This document shows, in pieces, positions 45,501 through 53,938 of a DNA stretch of 64,000 nt (position 1 is its first letter; each line of letters begins with the position of its first letter). The stretch is from Nocardia brasiliensis ATCC 700358. Lineage in GTDB: Bacteria; Actinomycetota; Actinomycetes; Mycobacteriales; Mycobacteriaceae. Under the pieces are notes generated by a model that was not told the DNA's origin, did not search any database, and worked only from the letters and a program-made list of their open reading frames with translations. The DNA lies in the NCBI RefSeq assembly GCF_000250675.2, contig NC_018681.1:9372349-9436348 (forward strand). Direction: 5' to 3'. Position numbers and translations under genes: made by a program.

Positions 45501-46981
45501 TGCTCGCCGGGCACGGCGGCGCCCGCGGCCTCAAGTTCTGGCAGGCGCTCGACATCAAACTCGACCGTGAGGTCGCGCTGACCTTCGTCGACGCCGACCA
45601 GAAGTCGGCGGACAACTCCGGCCACGACGGCCCGCAGGCGATCCTGTCCCGCACGCTGCGCCTCGGCCGGATCAACTCGCCGGGCCTGGCCCGCGTGCTC
45701 GACGTGGTGCGCGGCAGCTCGGGCGGCATCGTGGTGGCCGAGTGGACGCCGGGTCGCTCGCTGCGCGAGATGGCCGAGACGGTGCCCTCGCCGATCGGCG
45801 CCGCGCGGGCGATCCGCGCGCTCGCCTCGGCCGCCGAACTCGCGCACCGCGGCGGCGGCTCGCTGTCCATCGATCATCCGGACCGGGTGCGGATCAGCGC
45901 GTCCGGCGACGCGGTGCTGGCCTTCCCCGGCACGCTGTCCGATTCTGACGCGCAATCGGACGTGCGCGGCCTCGGCGCCATGCTCTACGCCCTGATCACC
46001 GCCCGCTGGCCGATCCGCTCCGGCGGCGTCACCGGCACCGCCGCGACCGTCGGAGGGTTGCGGCTCGCCGACTTCGGCCCGGACGGCACACCCGTGGAAC
46101 CGCGCCAGATAAGACCCGAGGTGCCGTTCGAGATCTCGGCGGTCGCGGTGCGTTCGCTCGAATCGAACAAGGGCGTCCGTACCGCCGCGACCGTGCAGCA
46201 CGTGCTCGAGCAGGCCTCGGTGGTCGATCAGAAGACCGATTTCATCCCGGTGCTGCGCCTGGGGCAGCGGGCCACGCCGCCGGCCCCCGACGACGAGTCG
46301 CTGGCCGATCCGGAACTGCTCGCGGCGGAACGGGAACGCTCCCAGCGGATGATGTGGATCATGGTCGGCCTGGGCATCCTGGCCGCGCTGGTGGTCGGCA
46401 TCGTGATCTGGTGGATGGTCAGCGTGTTCGCGCCCGGCGCCTCGGACGCACCGCTGAACGAGCAGCGCAATATCGGCCTCACCACCAACAACGCTCCCGC
46501 ACCGACGCCCGCCGCGGCAGGGCCCGCGGCCGGCACCGGGGGCGTGCAGGTTCCGGTGACCGGGGTGACGGTGTTCTCCCCGGAGGGCACCCCCGACGGC
46601 GTCGGCAACGTCAACGCGGTACTGGATCAGAACCCGGCCACCATGTGGCGCACCGACCAGTACTTCCAGCAGTTCCCCGCGCTCAAGAAGGGCGTGGGGC
46701 TGCTCGCGACGCTGCCGAGCGCGGCCAAGCTGACCAACGTCACGATCAATTCGCCGAGCCCCGGCACCGCCGTCGAGATCCGCACCTCGCCGACCGACTC
46801 GCCGACGCTGGACCAGACCCAGCTGATCGGCTCGGGCAAGCTCGTCGAGGGGCTCACCGATATCCCGGTCCGCACCGACCAGGCGGCCCGCTACGTGCTC
46901 ATCTGGATCACCGGACTCGGCAACTCCGGTAGTCAGTTCCAGACCTCCATCGCCGATATTCGTTTGGATGCCACGCCTTAA
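42509..46981 (+). CDS. murJ: Lipid II flippase MurJ fused to a pseudokinase and an extracytoplasmic domain
   Basis: A 1490-residue protein. Residues 1-255 are Pro/Gln/Arg-rich and disordered. About 260-790 is the 14-helix MurJ/MviN core (SGSIAIATLISRLTGFGKQ) that flips lipid II. A linker leads to a kinase-like domain (about 990-1240, RYRLLAGHGGARGLKFWQA) lacking the glycine loop, HRD and DFG, so it is a pseudokinase. A helix at about 1281-1305 is followed by a discoidin-like C-terminal domain. In M. tuberculosis Rv3910 this pseudokinase recruits FhaA when phosphorylated. ATG 42509 is 4 bases from AGGAGG, and ATG 42506 is also possible. It is longer than the 1184-residue mycobacterial form, mainly at the N-terminus. 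Confidence 0.88.
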   Translation: MSDDDPSAHRPRSDRRDGPPARRAPVAPWERLPPQAEAEEPDMTPGPYDAPPPRVPQVSRPSAPPQRIPPGQRVPPGPAQRPPGPPQRPAPAPHPGQRQYPAQQPPPAPPQQPRPAPSQRPGPPPGQSGGMPVAPRPAPGAPRPNQPGAMPAAPRPGQSGAIPASAPRSGPIPAAPARPAPGAPHPGQPDPVPGGAPQSGRVPPPRYAPPQARPEPYPPPRRRPPAARDAQPVDVAKRPRTQEWPAATATKEPEQSANSRLLKDSGSIAIATLISRLTGFGKQLLLATVLGPAIASAFTSANLIPNMITELVLGAVLTAMVVPTLVRAEKEDADGGAAFVRRLVTAAFVVLAFATLLATATAPILATHVFVAADGKVNTALTTALTFLLLPAILFYGMSALFTAILNTRQVFRPGAWAPVLNNVVVLLVLGLYALTPGEITLDPVRMSDPKLLVLGIGITLGVVTQALTLVPAIRREGIDLRPLWGVDTRLKQFGMMGLAIILYVLISQLGLIFANHVASGADEAGPAIYSYAWLLLQLPYGVLGVTVLTAIMPRLSRNAADGDTPAVVDDLSVATRLTMIALFPVVTFMTIAGPELGQALFGYARFAGDAQRLGHAVSWSAFALIPYALVLIHLRVFYAREQAWTPTWIILGITTVKTILSALAPVIASDSDSVVIVLGVANGLGFTAGAVIGGYLLHRSLGDLRMANVGRTVTRVVLSSLAGGAVMWIVDRVLGLERLTDSFGGPGSLIRVAITAVVMFTVAFGLMRLAGVPEVVGITVAISRRLGWTPPAPDLDLDGPVDDPYPTQILRRPDPYPAYPAFDPYMDAQTMVLPVIRADAVDITGMGEFPYPVRQRSTSGEIAGTSTYQGEGGPRVSDDAVGGVPAADSSATTAGGLSTDAPPPGGEPSDPAYANRELGAGPPADEAGPREQQAGPPEQHERQNQLPPRDPMYDTGMIPIGAPEMPPLGGDTPGGRRTPRGPKLIPGASVAGGRYRLLAGHGGARGLKFWQALDIKLDREVALTFVDADQKSADNSGHDGPQAILSRTLRLGRINSPGLARVLDVVRGSSGGIVVAEWTPGRSLREMAETVPSPIGAARAIRALASAAELAHRGGGSLSIDHPDRVRISASGDAVLAFPGTLSDSDAQSDVRGLGAMLYALITARWPIRSGGVTGTAATVGGLRLADFGPDGTPVEPRQIRPEVPFEISAVAVRSLESNKGVRTAATVQHVLEQASVVDQKTDFIPVLRLGQRATPPAPDDESLADPELLAAERERSQRMMWIMVGLGILAALVVGIVIWWMVSVFAPGASDAPLNEQRNIGLTTNNAPAPTPAAAGPAAGTGGVQVPVTGVTVFSPEGTPDGVGNVNAVLDQNPATMWRTDQYFQQFPALKKGVGLLATLPSAAKLTNVTINSPSPGTAVEIRTSPTDSPTLDQTQLIGSGKLVEGLTDIPVRTDQAARYVLIWITGLGNSGSQFQTSIADIRLDATP

Positions 46982-47079
46982 GAGTTACTGATCGTCTCCC
47001 GCCGCACGTGAGTTGGCCGTGCCGGCGCCGCGCCCACATCTTCGGTCGCGCGGCTCATCTCCGAATCCTGTGCAGATAG

Positions 47080-47109
47080 TTGCTGCCGAATCGCGACTGA
47101 CGATATGAT
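47080..47109 (+). promoter_or_regulatory. Candidate promoter for sigM
   Basis: TTGCTG (47080-47085) and TATGAT (47104-47109) are separated by 18 bases, in the 210-base gap between murJ and sigM. This resembles a housekeeping sigma-70-type promoter. No clear GGAAC-type ECF promoter was found here by eye. Confidence 0.4.
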
Positions 47110-47191
47110 CTCCTCGCGCTCTCGGCAGGGGAGCTTCCCAGGTTCTGGTGCCTCGATCCTGGATGCTGCGAAATTTCGGTAATGGTCCTCG

Positions 47192-47863
47192 ATGTCCGTT
47201 GCCACCGTGAGCGCTGTCAAGGGGTTGGCATTGTCGTCCGATGTGAACGAGGATTTCCGCGGGGGGACGTCGCGGCCAGTCGCGTTCCGCGAACGCTCGT
47301 TCGTGGGCGAGGACTACAGCGACGTCGAGTTGCTGCAGGCGCATGTGCGCGGGGAGCGGCACGCCTTCGCCGAACTGCTGCGCAGGCATAACGACCATCT
47401 CTGGCAGACCGCGCTGCGCACCTCCTACACCCGCGAGGACGCGGCCGATTCGCTACAGGACGCACTGCTCTCGGCGCACCGCACCGCCGCCAAGTTCCGG
47501 GCCGAGGCCGAGGTGCGCAGCTGGCTGCACGCGATCGTGGTGAACGCCTGCCTGGACCGCATCCGGCGCAACAAGATCCGCAAGGCCGTCTCGCTGACGC
47601 CGGAGACCGTGCCCGAACCGCGGGACGAGCGCGACGCCGTCGCCGAGCTGGAGATGTCGCTCGTGGTCGACCACGCGCTGTTCTCGCTGCCCGCCGACCA
47701 ACGCACCGCCCTGGTTGCGGTGGATCTGGAAGGGTATAGCGTGGCGGAGGCCGCCGCGATGCTCGGCGTCCCGGAGGGGACGATCAAGAGCCGCTGTGCA
47801 CGCGGCAGGCAACGTCTACAAGAACGGCTGGAATTTCTGCGCGATCCGGGGAACCGGAAGTAG
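47192..47863 (+). CDS. sigM: ECF sigma factor SigM
   Basis: A 223-residue ECF sigma factor. Region 2 (about 60-130: YTREDAADSLQDALLSAHRTAAKF) and region 4 with a helix-turn-helix (about 165-215: GYSVAEAAAMLGVPEGTIKSRCARGRQRL) are clear. Position between murJ and an anti-sigma gene matches M. tuberculosis sigM (Rv3911), which controls late or surface-associated genes including ESX-type and envelope functions. The first 38 residues are not family-conserved, so GTG 47241 is a possible alternative to ATG 47192. Confidence 0.85.
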   Translation: MSVATVSAVKGLALSSDVNEDFRGGTSRPVAFRERSFVGEDYSDVELLQAHVRGERHAFAELLRRHNDHLWQTALRTSYTREDAADSLQDALLSAHRTAAKFRAEAEVRSWLHAIVVNACLDRIRRNKIRKAVSLTPETVPEPRDERDAVAELEMSLVVDHALFSLPADQRTALVAVDLEGYSVAEAAAMLGVPEGTIKSRCARGRQRLQERLEFLRDPGNRK

Positions 47864-47938
47864 TTGAGATGCGTCATTAATAGTGACGAACCCGTTGACG
47901 ATGTCCTAGTAAGTCCCCGGCCCCGAGGGGATCCCGCG

Positions 47939-48826
47939 ATGTCAGATGAGAACACTGGAGGTGCGATGGCGACCCGGTCCGTGCCGCAGCCTCCGTTCTC
48001 GCCCGAACTCCTCGCCGACCTCCATGCCGGCAGTCTCGCGCCCGAACTGCACGAACAGCTGTGGCCCGCGGTCCGGCGCGACGGGGAAGCACTGCGTTTC
48101 GTGCACGCCCTGGACGAGGTCAGTGCCGACCTGCGCGCACTCGGCCGGTCCGAACACGTCATCCATCGAATGCCCGACGATGTCACGGCGCGGCTCATGG
48201 CCTTCGTCGACGAGCTGGACTCGGCTGAAGCGCCTGACGACGCAGCACCCGACGACGCGGGCGCCACGATCTATCGGCTGCCGGTCTCGGGCGAAAAAGA
48301 CTATGCCACAGCGGTTTCCGACGGCTCCGTCGTCGCCGGGAACCCGTCGGCCGCCGAACCGGAGCCCGCGCTACCGGCCGCGCCGCCCGCCGCGCCCGTC
48401 TCGCTCGACGAGCGCCGCCGGCGCAGGCTGCGCTGGCTCACCGCCGCGGCCGCCGCGATCGCCGTCGTCGCGTGCGCCTCGATCGCGCTGACCGTCGTCC
48501 GGGGTAACGACGACACCCCGCCCATCGCCCAGCCCACCTCGGGCGGCACCGAGCTCGACGAGCCGACCGCGGCCGCGATGCTCACCGCGCTCGGCCGCAA
48601 CGACGCCACCGGCGCGCTCAGCAACGCGGCAGCGCGCGAACGATGCGTGCACGCCAACGGCCTGGACCGCACTGTGCTCGGTTCGATGAACATCCGCTAT
48701 CACGGTCAAGACGCCGTCCTGCTGCTGCTCACCGGCCCGCGCACGCCCAAGATCACCGCGCTGATCGTCGGAACCGGTTGCAGCACAGCAGATCCGCAGC
48801 ACCTGACCGTGCAGGACATCGGCTGA
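47939..48826 (+). CDS. rsmA: Anti-sigma-M factor (RsmA-like)
   Basis: A 295-residue membrane-spanning regulator following sigM, in the position of Rv3912. The N-terminal 130 residues are cytoplasmic with an anti-sigma-like helical segment (LLADLHAGSLAPELHEQLWPAV). One helix spans about 184-206, and the rest is exported. By analogy it binds and holds SigM until an envelope signal arrives. ATG 47939 follows GAGGGGA. A longer reading from 47864 lacks a good ribosome-binding site. Confidence 0.8.
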   Translation: MSDENTGGAMATRSVPQPPFSPELLADLHAGSLAPELHEQLWPAVRRDGEALRFVHALDEVSADLRALGRSEHVIHRMPDDVTARLMAFVDELDSAEAPDDAAPDDAGATIYRLPVSGEKDYATAVSDGSVVAGNPSAAEPEPALPAAPPAAPVSLDERRRRRLRWLTAAAAAIAVVACASIALTVVRGNDDTPPIAQPTSGGTELDEPTAAAMLTALGRNDATGALSNAAARERCVHANGLDRTVLGSMNIRYHGQDAVLLLLTGPRTPKITALIVGTGCSTADPQHLTVQDIG

Positions 48827-48902
48827 GTGAGCCGGCCGACATCGCGTCGCCCGAGTGTGCCGGGCCACTGAGCCCAAACTCACCGCACACTCCACCAGCG
48901 CA

Positions 48903-48928
48903 GGAACAATAGCCATTACGCTGTTGTT
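48903..48928 (+). promoter_or_regulatory. SigH/SigR-type promoter upstream of trxB
   Basis: GGAACA at 48903-48908 is followed after 17 bases by GTT (48926-48928), matching the GGAAYA-N17-19-GTT consensus of the disulfide-stress sigma factors SigH (mycobacteria) and SigR (Streptomyces). The start codon of trxB is 39 bases downstream. Thioredoxin reductase genes are known members of those regulons. Confidence 0.65.
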
Positions 48929-48967
48929 GACCGAGACGTCCGTCGATATCTGCCTGGGAAGGGCCTC

Positions 48968-49954
48968 ATGAGTGCGCCAGTACGTGACCTGATCATCGTC
49001 GGCTCCGGTCCCGCCGGTTACACCGCAGCGGTGTACGCGGGTCGTGCCGAGCTGCAGCCGTTGGTGTTCGAGGGCACCCAGTTCGGCGGCGCGCTGATGA
49101 CCACCACCGAGGTCGAGAACTATCCCGGCTTCCGCGAGGGCATCATGGGCCCCGACCTGATGGAGCAGATGCGCGAGCAGGCCAAGCGGTTCGGCGCCGA
49201 GATCCGCACCGAGGACGTCGACGCCATCGACCTCAGCGGCCCGATCAAGACGGTCACCGTCGGCGACGAGACCTACCAGGCGTACGCGGTGATCCTGGCC
49301 ATGGGCTCGGCCGCCCGCTACCTGAACATCCCGGGCGAGCAGAAGCTGCTCGGCCGCGGCGTCAGCGCCTGCGCCACCTGCGACGGCTTCTTCTTCAAGG
49401 GGCAGGACATCGTCGTGGTCGGCGGCGGTGACTCCGCCATGGAGGAGGCCACCTTCCTCACCAAGTTCGCCGCCAGCGTCACCATCGTGCACCGCCGCGA
49501 GGAGTTCCGGGCCTCGCGCATCATGCTGGAGCGCGCCAAGGCGAACGAGAAGATCAAGTTCGTGCTCAACGCCGAGATCGCCGAGGTCAACGGCGACACC
49601 AGCGTGACCAGCCTGACCCTGCGCGACACCCGTACCGGGGAAACCTCGGAGCTGGCCGCGACCGGGCTGTTCGTCGCGATCGGCCACGATCCGCGCAGCG
49701 AACTGGTCCGCGACCAGGTGGAGCTGGACGACGAAGGCTACGTGCAGGTCGTGCACCCCTCCACGGCCACCAAGGTGCCCGGCGTGTTCGCCGCTGGCGA
49801 CCTGGTCGACCACACGTATCGCCAGGCGATCACCGCCGCGGGTACCGGCTGCCGCGCGGCCATCGACGCCGAGCGCTGGCTGGCCGAGCAGGGTGACATC
49901 ACCTCGAACACCCTGGATCACGCCGGCAGCACGGTGGCCGTGCCCGCCAACTGA
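48968..49954 (+). CDS. trxB: Thioredoxin reductase
   Basis: A 328-residue flavoenzyme that reduces thioredoxin with NADPH. The N-terminal FAD-binding motif (IVGSGPAGYTAAVY, about 10-23), the redox-active Cys135-Ala-Thr-Cys138 in the NADPH domain, the second nucleotide motif (VVGGGDSAMEEA) and a C-terminal GVFAAGDLVD flavin motif are all present. ATG 48968 is preceded by GAAGGG. It is the first gene of a trxB-trxA operon behind a SigH-type promoter. Confidence 0.92.
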   Translation: MSAPVRDLIIVGSGPAGYTAAVYAGRAELQPLVFEGTQFGGALMTTTEVENYPGFREGIMGPDLMEQMREQAKRFGAEIRTEDVDAIDLSGPIKTVTVGDETYQAYAVILAMGSAARYLNIPGEQKLLGRGVSACATCDGFFFKGQDIVVVGGGDSAMEEATFLTKFAASVTIVHRREEFRASRIMLERAKANEKIKFVLNAEIAEVNGDTSVTSLTLRDTRTGETSELAATGLFVAIGHDPRSELVRDQVELDDEGYVQVVHPSTATKVPGVFAAGDLVDHTYRQAITAAGTGCRAAIDAERWLAEQGDITSNTLDHAGSTVAVPAN

Positions 49955-49980
49955 CCTCTCGTCCCGAGAGTGGTCGCCCG

Positions 49981-49999
49981 CGTGGCCGAGAAGGCCACG
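49981..49999 (+). other. Intercistronic hairpin between trxB and trxA
   Basis: CGTGGCC and GGCCACG (7 bp each, 5-base loop) form a small stem in the 76-base gap between the two genes. It has no T tract, so it may stabilise or attenuate the transcript more than end it. Confidence 0.35.
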
Positions 50000-50030
50000 G
50001 GGGCACCGCAATTCAGCAAGGAGAACATCC

Positions 50031-50378
50031 ATGTCCGATAGTGCCAAGACGGTCGCCGGCAAGACGGTCACCGTGACCGACGCGTCCTTCGCCGACGACG
50101 TGCTGCTCAGCGAGAAGCCGGTGCTCGTCGACTTCTGGGCGGCCTGGTGCGGCCCGTGCAAGATGGTCGCCCCGGTGCTCGAGGAGATCGCGGGCACGCA
50201 CGCGGACAAGCTCACCATCGCGAAGATCGATGTCGACGCCAACCCCGAGACGGCCCGCGATTACAAGATCCTCTCGCTCCCCACTATGATGCTGTTCCGC
50301 GGCGGTAAGCCGGTGAAGCAGATCGTCGGAGCGAAGGGCAAAGCCGCCCTGCTGCGCGAACTCGACGACGTCATCTGA
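50031..50378 (+). CDS. trxA: Thioredoxin
   Basis: A 115-residue thioredoxin with the active site Trp-Cys40-Gly-Pro-Cys43, the conserved LVDFWAAWC strand and the cis-proline in SLPTMMLF. Its N-terminus is slightly longer than E. coli thioredoxin. ATG 50031 has AAGGAG at 50018-50023. It is reduced by the adjacent TrxB. The position matches M. tuberculosis trxC (Rv3914). Confidence 0.92.
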   Translation: MSDSAKTVAGKTVTVTDASFADDVLLSEKPVLVDFWAAWCGPCKMVAPVLEEIAGTHADKLTIAKIDVDANPETARDYKILSLPTMMLFRGGKPVKQIVGAKGKAALLRELDDVI

Positions 50379-50568
50379 CCCCTGGCATTCGAATGCCATA
50401 GGCACCAAAGGTCGTCGGGATCGACCGACGCGCCGTAGGATGCCTGGACCCGGGAATGCCGAATTCCCGTCCGGGTCTGAGACAATCGACCGATGCCGGT
50501 CGTGCGAAGGTGTATCCCATCGCATGAGTGGGTACCCGGATTGACGCGGAAGGAAAGGGCTCTCACGC

Positions 50569-51762
50569 ATGCACCGACTTCGTCACGGCGATAGCGGTCC
50601 AGCCGTAGCAGAGGTTCGGAGCACCCTGGCAAGTCTCGGGTTCTTGCACGCACACGTCGACGCCGATGGCGCCGACGCACGCGAGTACTGGAAGGACACC
50701 GAGGCGTCCTTCGACCATCGACTCGACTCGGCAGTCCGCGCGTTCCAGCAGCACCGCGGACTGCTCGTCGACGGCGTCGTCGGCCCGGCCACCTATCGCG
50801 CCTTGAAAGAGGCGTCCTACCGGCTGGGTGCCCGCACACTGATCTATCAGCTCTCCGCCCCGCTCTACGGCGACGATGTCGCGACGCTGCAGCGCAAACT
50901 GCAGGATCTCGGCTTCTACGTGCACCGGGTGGACGGCTACTTCGGGCCGCACACGCATGAGGGCCTCACCTCGTTCCAGCGCGAGATCGGCCTGGCCGCC
51001 GACGGCATCTGCGGACCGGACACGCTGCGTTCGCTCGACCTGCTCGGCGCCCGCGTCACCGGCGGCAACCCGCACCGGATCGCCGAGGAAGAGGTGGTGC
51101 ACCGGGCCGGGCCGCAGCTCACCGGCAAGCGCATCGTGATCGATCCCGGCCTGGGCGGACCGGACAAGGGACATCCGGTGCCGTCCGAGTACGGCGACGT
51201 GTACGAGTCGGAAATCCTGTGGGACTTGGCAAGCCGGCTCGAGGGCCGGATGGCCGCGACCGGCATGGAGACGTTCCTGTCCCGCCCCTGGGGCGCCAAT
51301 CCGACCGACGCCGAACGGGCCGACACGTCCAACGCCTTCGACGCCGACCTGATGATCTCGCTGCGCTGCGCCACCAATCCGAGCCCGCTGGCCAACGGCG
51401 TCGCCGGCTTCTACTTCGGTAATTCGCACGGCTCGGCGTCGATGATCGGTCAGGTCTTGGCCGGTTTCATCCAGCGCGAGGTCGTTGCGCGCACCTCGCT
51501 GCAGGATTGCCGGACGCACGCGCGGACCTGGGATCTGTTGCGGCTCACCAAAATGCCGACGGTGCAGATCGATATCGGCTATCTGACAAACGATTACGAC
51601 GCCAACGTGCTCACCAACCCGCGCATGCGGGACGTGATCGCGGAGGCGATCCTGATCTCGGTCAAGCGGCTCTACCTGCTCGGCCAGGACGATCAGCCGA
51701 CCGGCACCTACACCTTCGCCGAGCTGCTCGCCGAGGAACTGGCCGCCGCCGACCGCATGTAG
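50569..51762 (+). CDS. cwlM: CwlM: amidase-like regulator of peptidoglycan synthesis
   Basis: A 397-residue cytoplasmic protein: two peptidoglycan-binding repeats (about 3-80 and 92-165) and an Amidase_3 domain (about 180-385). The amidase zinc site is broken: Leu195 replaces His in the IDPGLGG loop and Arg266 replaces the second His in SLRCAT. This fits mycobacterial CwlM, a PknB substrate that activates MurA and contacts MurJ instead of cutting wall. There is no signal peptide. ATG 50569 lies 10 bases after a GGAAAGGG sequence. It sits in a wall-synthesis block with murJ. Confidence 0.87.
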   Translation: MHRLRHGDSGPAVAEVRSTLASLGFLHAHVDADGADAREYWKDTEASFDHRLDSAVRAFQQHRGLLVDGVVGPATYRALKEASYRLGARTLIYQLSAPLYGDDVATLQRKLQDLGFYVHRVDGYFGPHTHEGLTSFQREIGLAADGICGPDTLRSLDLLGARVTGGNPHRIAEEEVVHRAGPQLTGKRIVIDPGLGGPDKGHPVPSEYGDVYESEILWDLASRLEGRMAATGMETFLSRPWGANPTDAERADTSNAFDADLMISLRCATNPSPLANGVAGFYFGNSHGSASMIGQVLAGFIQREVVARTSLQDCRTHARTWDLLRLTKMPTVQIDIGYLTNDYDANVLTNPRMRDVIAEAILISVKRLYLLGQDDQPTGTYTFAELLAEELAAADRM

Positions 51763-51782
51763 TCGCACCCCGAAACAACAAG

Positions 51783-51820
51783 GGCCCCGCACCGATTCCC
51801 TCGCCGGTGCGGGGCCTTTT
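51783..51820 (+). terminator. Rho-independent terminator after cwlM
   Basis: A perfect 12-bp GC-rich stem (51783-51794 with 51805-51816, 10-base loop) is followed by TTTT (51817-51820). It lies 20 bases after the cwlM stop and 11 bases before the stop of the convergent GNAT gene. Confidence 0.85.
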
Positions 51821-51830
51821 CGGCAGTGGG

Positions 51831-52598
51831 TCAGCGCACGCCGACCCGAGCGGGTGGCGTCATCGACGCGGCCGCCAGCAGCTGATCGAGGGCGCGCTCG
51901 ACGTCTTCCTTCCAGCCGTGGTCGGAGTTGAGCTCCAGACGCAACCGCGGGAACTTGTGGTGCGGCGCGACCACCTCGAAGCCGACATCCTCCAGGAAAT
52001 CGGCCTCGATCATGCAGGTTTCCGGTGAACATTCGGCCATCGCGCCCGCCGCGGAACCCTTGATCGGCGCGATGATTCGCTCCATCAGCGTCATCGACCC
52101 GAACCGCTCGGACAGCGCGTGTGCCGGGGGATCGGACCGGATACCGAACGCCTCGAGCGCGCGGACACCGCGGCGCACCAGGTCGGCCACCACGGCCTGC
52201 ATCAACTGATGGGCAACCTCGGCATCCTGATACGGGAATTCGGCCCGCAGCGTGGTCAGCAGGACAGCGTCCGGGCTCACCGGCGAGGTGGGGAACAGGG
52301 TGGCGCGTGGCACCGCGCTCGGCGGGGAGTACAGCGCACAGCCCGCGACATTGCCGTCGACATTGGCCACCTGCCCACACGAGCCCCACTCCAGCAGGAC
52401 CGTGGACAGCCAGGCCTCCTTCTCGAAGACCGGATCGCTGAAGCCGCGGGAGTCCTCGGCCACCGCGGGATCCATCTCCCAGAACACGCAACGCCGGGAG
52501 TGCGCGGGGAGCTTGTCCAGCTCGCCGAGGGTTAGGGCCGTGACGCTGGTCGACACCGCTCTGCTCAGCCTCCAGCTATCCGATTCATCCACGCTCAT
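51831..52598 (-). CDS. GNAT-family acetyltransferase (Rv3916c-like)
   Basis: A 255-residue protein in the position of M. tuberculosis Rv3916c, between cwlM and parB. Its helical N-terminus, the central strand-rich region (VANVDGNVAGCALYSPP, LLTTLRAEFPYQDAEV) and a helix followed by VRALEAFG suggest a GNAT fold, but the acetyl-CoA P-loop is not obvious. Four cysteines are clustered in the second half (MAECSPETCM). Substrate unknown. ATG 52598 starts MSVDESDS. Confidence 0.72.
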   Translation of the reverse strand: MSVDESDSWRLSRAVSTSVTALTLGELDKLPAHSRRCVFWEMDPAVAEDSRGFSDPVFEKEAWLSTVLLEWGSCGQVANVDGNVAGCALYSPPSAVPRATLFPTSPVSPDAVLLTTLRAEFPYQDAEVAHQLMQAVVADLVRRGVRALEAFGIRSDPPAHALSERFGSMTLMERIIAPIKGSAAGAMAECSPETCMIEADFLEDVGFEVVAPHHKFPRLRLELNSDHGWKEDVERALDQLLAAASMTPPARVGVR

Positions 52599-52848
52599 GC
52601 TCCGCCTCGCCTACGCTCGGCACCGGCATGTGCGAGGCGCGCTGACAATGGGGATGTCTGCTCACACCGCATCACAATTCACTCGCCAGCAAGAATAAGC
52701 GATCAACTGATCCCGCCTCATTCCACGTCGCTGTGCTGTTGGTAAGGAACTTGTGCTGGTTCGATCCCGGAATCATCCGTCGTCACAGTGACGTTTCAAC
52801 TCCGGGCCCGTACCTGTCGCAATCACAAGTTTATTTTCGCCACTTCTG

Positions 52849-53868
52849 TCACAAGTCGCGCTGGGTCTGTTCCATCAAACGAACGATGCGCTCGAGGTCG
52901 TCGACCGAACCGAACTCGACGACGATCTTGCCTTTGCGCTTGCCCATGCTCACGATCACCCGGGTGTCGAACGAGCCGGACAGCCGATCCGCCACATCCT
53001 GCAAACCCGGCATCTGGATCGGCTTGCGCTGTGGGGTAGGGGCTTCCTCCGGAACCGGCGCGAGCGCCTTCTCCTGGTTCGCGAGATGGACGGCCTCCTC
53101 GGTGCTGCGCACGGAGAGGCCCTCGGCGACAATGCGCTTCGCCAATTCATCCTGGGCGTCCACGCCGCCTTCCAAACCGAGCAGTGCCCGCGCGTGTCCG
53201 GCCGACAGCACACCCGCCGCGACCCGGCGCTGCACCGAGATCGGTAGCTTCAGCAGGCGGATCATGTTGGTGACGGCCGAGCGGGACCGGCCGATGCGGT
53301 CGGCGAGCACCTCATGGGTGACGCCGAATTCCTCCAGCAGCTGCTGATAAGCAGCCGCCTCTTCCAACGGGTTGAGCTGCACGCGGTGGATGTTCTCCAG
53401 CAGCGCGTCACGCAACATCGACTCGTCCGCGGTCTCCCGGACGATCGCGGGGATGACGGTGAGGCCGGCCTCCTGCGAAGCGCGCCACCGGCGTTCGCCC
53501 ATGACGAGCTGAAACTTGTCGACCCCCGGCTCGACCCGACGCACCACGATCGGCTGCATCAGACCGAATTCCTTGATCGAATGCACCAGCTCGCCCAGCG
53601 CCTCCGCCTCGAACACCTGGCGCGGCTGCTTCGGGTTGGGTTCGATCTGCTCCGGCGGGATCTCGCGATACACCGCGCCGCCGGACGCGAGGTCTTCCTC
53701 TGCCGGGTCGGGGACCCGATGCAGATAGGCCGACGCGGGCTGCGGCCCGATCGGATCCAGACCGATGACGCTGGCCGCTTGACTGCTGAGCCCCGGCGCA
53801 GTCGCCGGTCCCGTCGGGATCAACGCGGCAAGACCGCGTCCTAGCCCACCCTTCTTCGCCTGACTCAT
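52849..53868 (-). CDS. parB: Chromosome partitioning protein ParB
   Basis: A 339-residue centromere-binding CTPase. The N-terminal domain carries the CTP-binding GERRWRAS motif. The helix-turn-helix (about 180-225, GVTHEVLADRIGRSRSAVTNMIRLLKL) recognises parS, and the C-terminal part dimerises. ATG 53868 (MSQAKKGGLGRGLAAL) gives the standard N-terminus with the LGRGL motif that engages ParA. An upstream GTG adds 12 residues outside the family pattern. It lies 70 bases after parA and is transcribed with it. Confidence 0.92.
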   Translation of the reverse strand: MSQAKKGGLGRGLAALIPTGPATAPGLSSQAASVIGLDPIGPQPASAYLHRVPDPAEEDLASGGAVYREIPPEQIEPNPKQPRQVFEAEALGELVHSIKEFGLMQPIVVRRVEPGVDKFQLVMGERRWRASQEAGLTVIPAIVRETADESMLRDALLENIHRVQLNPLEEAAAYQQLLEEFGVTHEVLADRIGRSRSAVTNMIRLLKLPISVQRRVAAGVLSAGHARALLGLEGGVDAQDELAKRIVAEGLSVRSTEEAVHLANQEKALAPVPEEAPTPQRKPIQMPGLQDVADRLSGSFDTRVIVSMGKRKGKIVVEFGSVDDLERIVRLMEQTQRDL

Positions 53869-53938
53869 CGGTCCACTGACCCCTTCCTCGTTCCGCCACC
53901 ACACCCGGTCTCATCGACCTGGCACGTATTGCGCCAGA

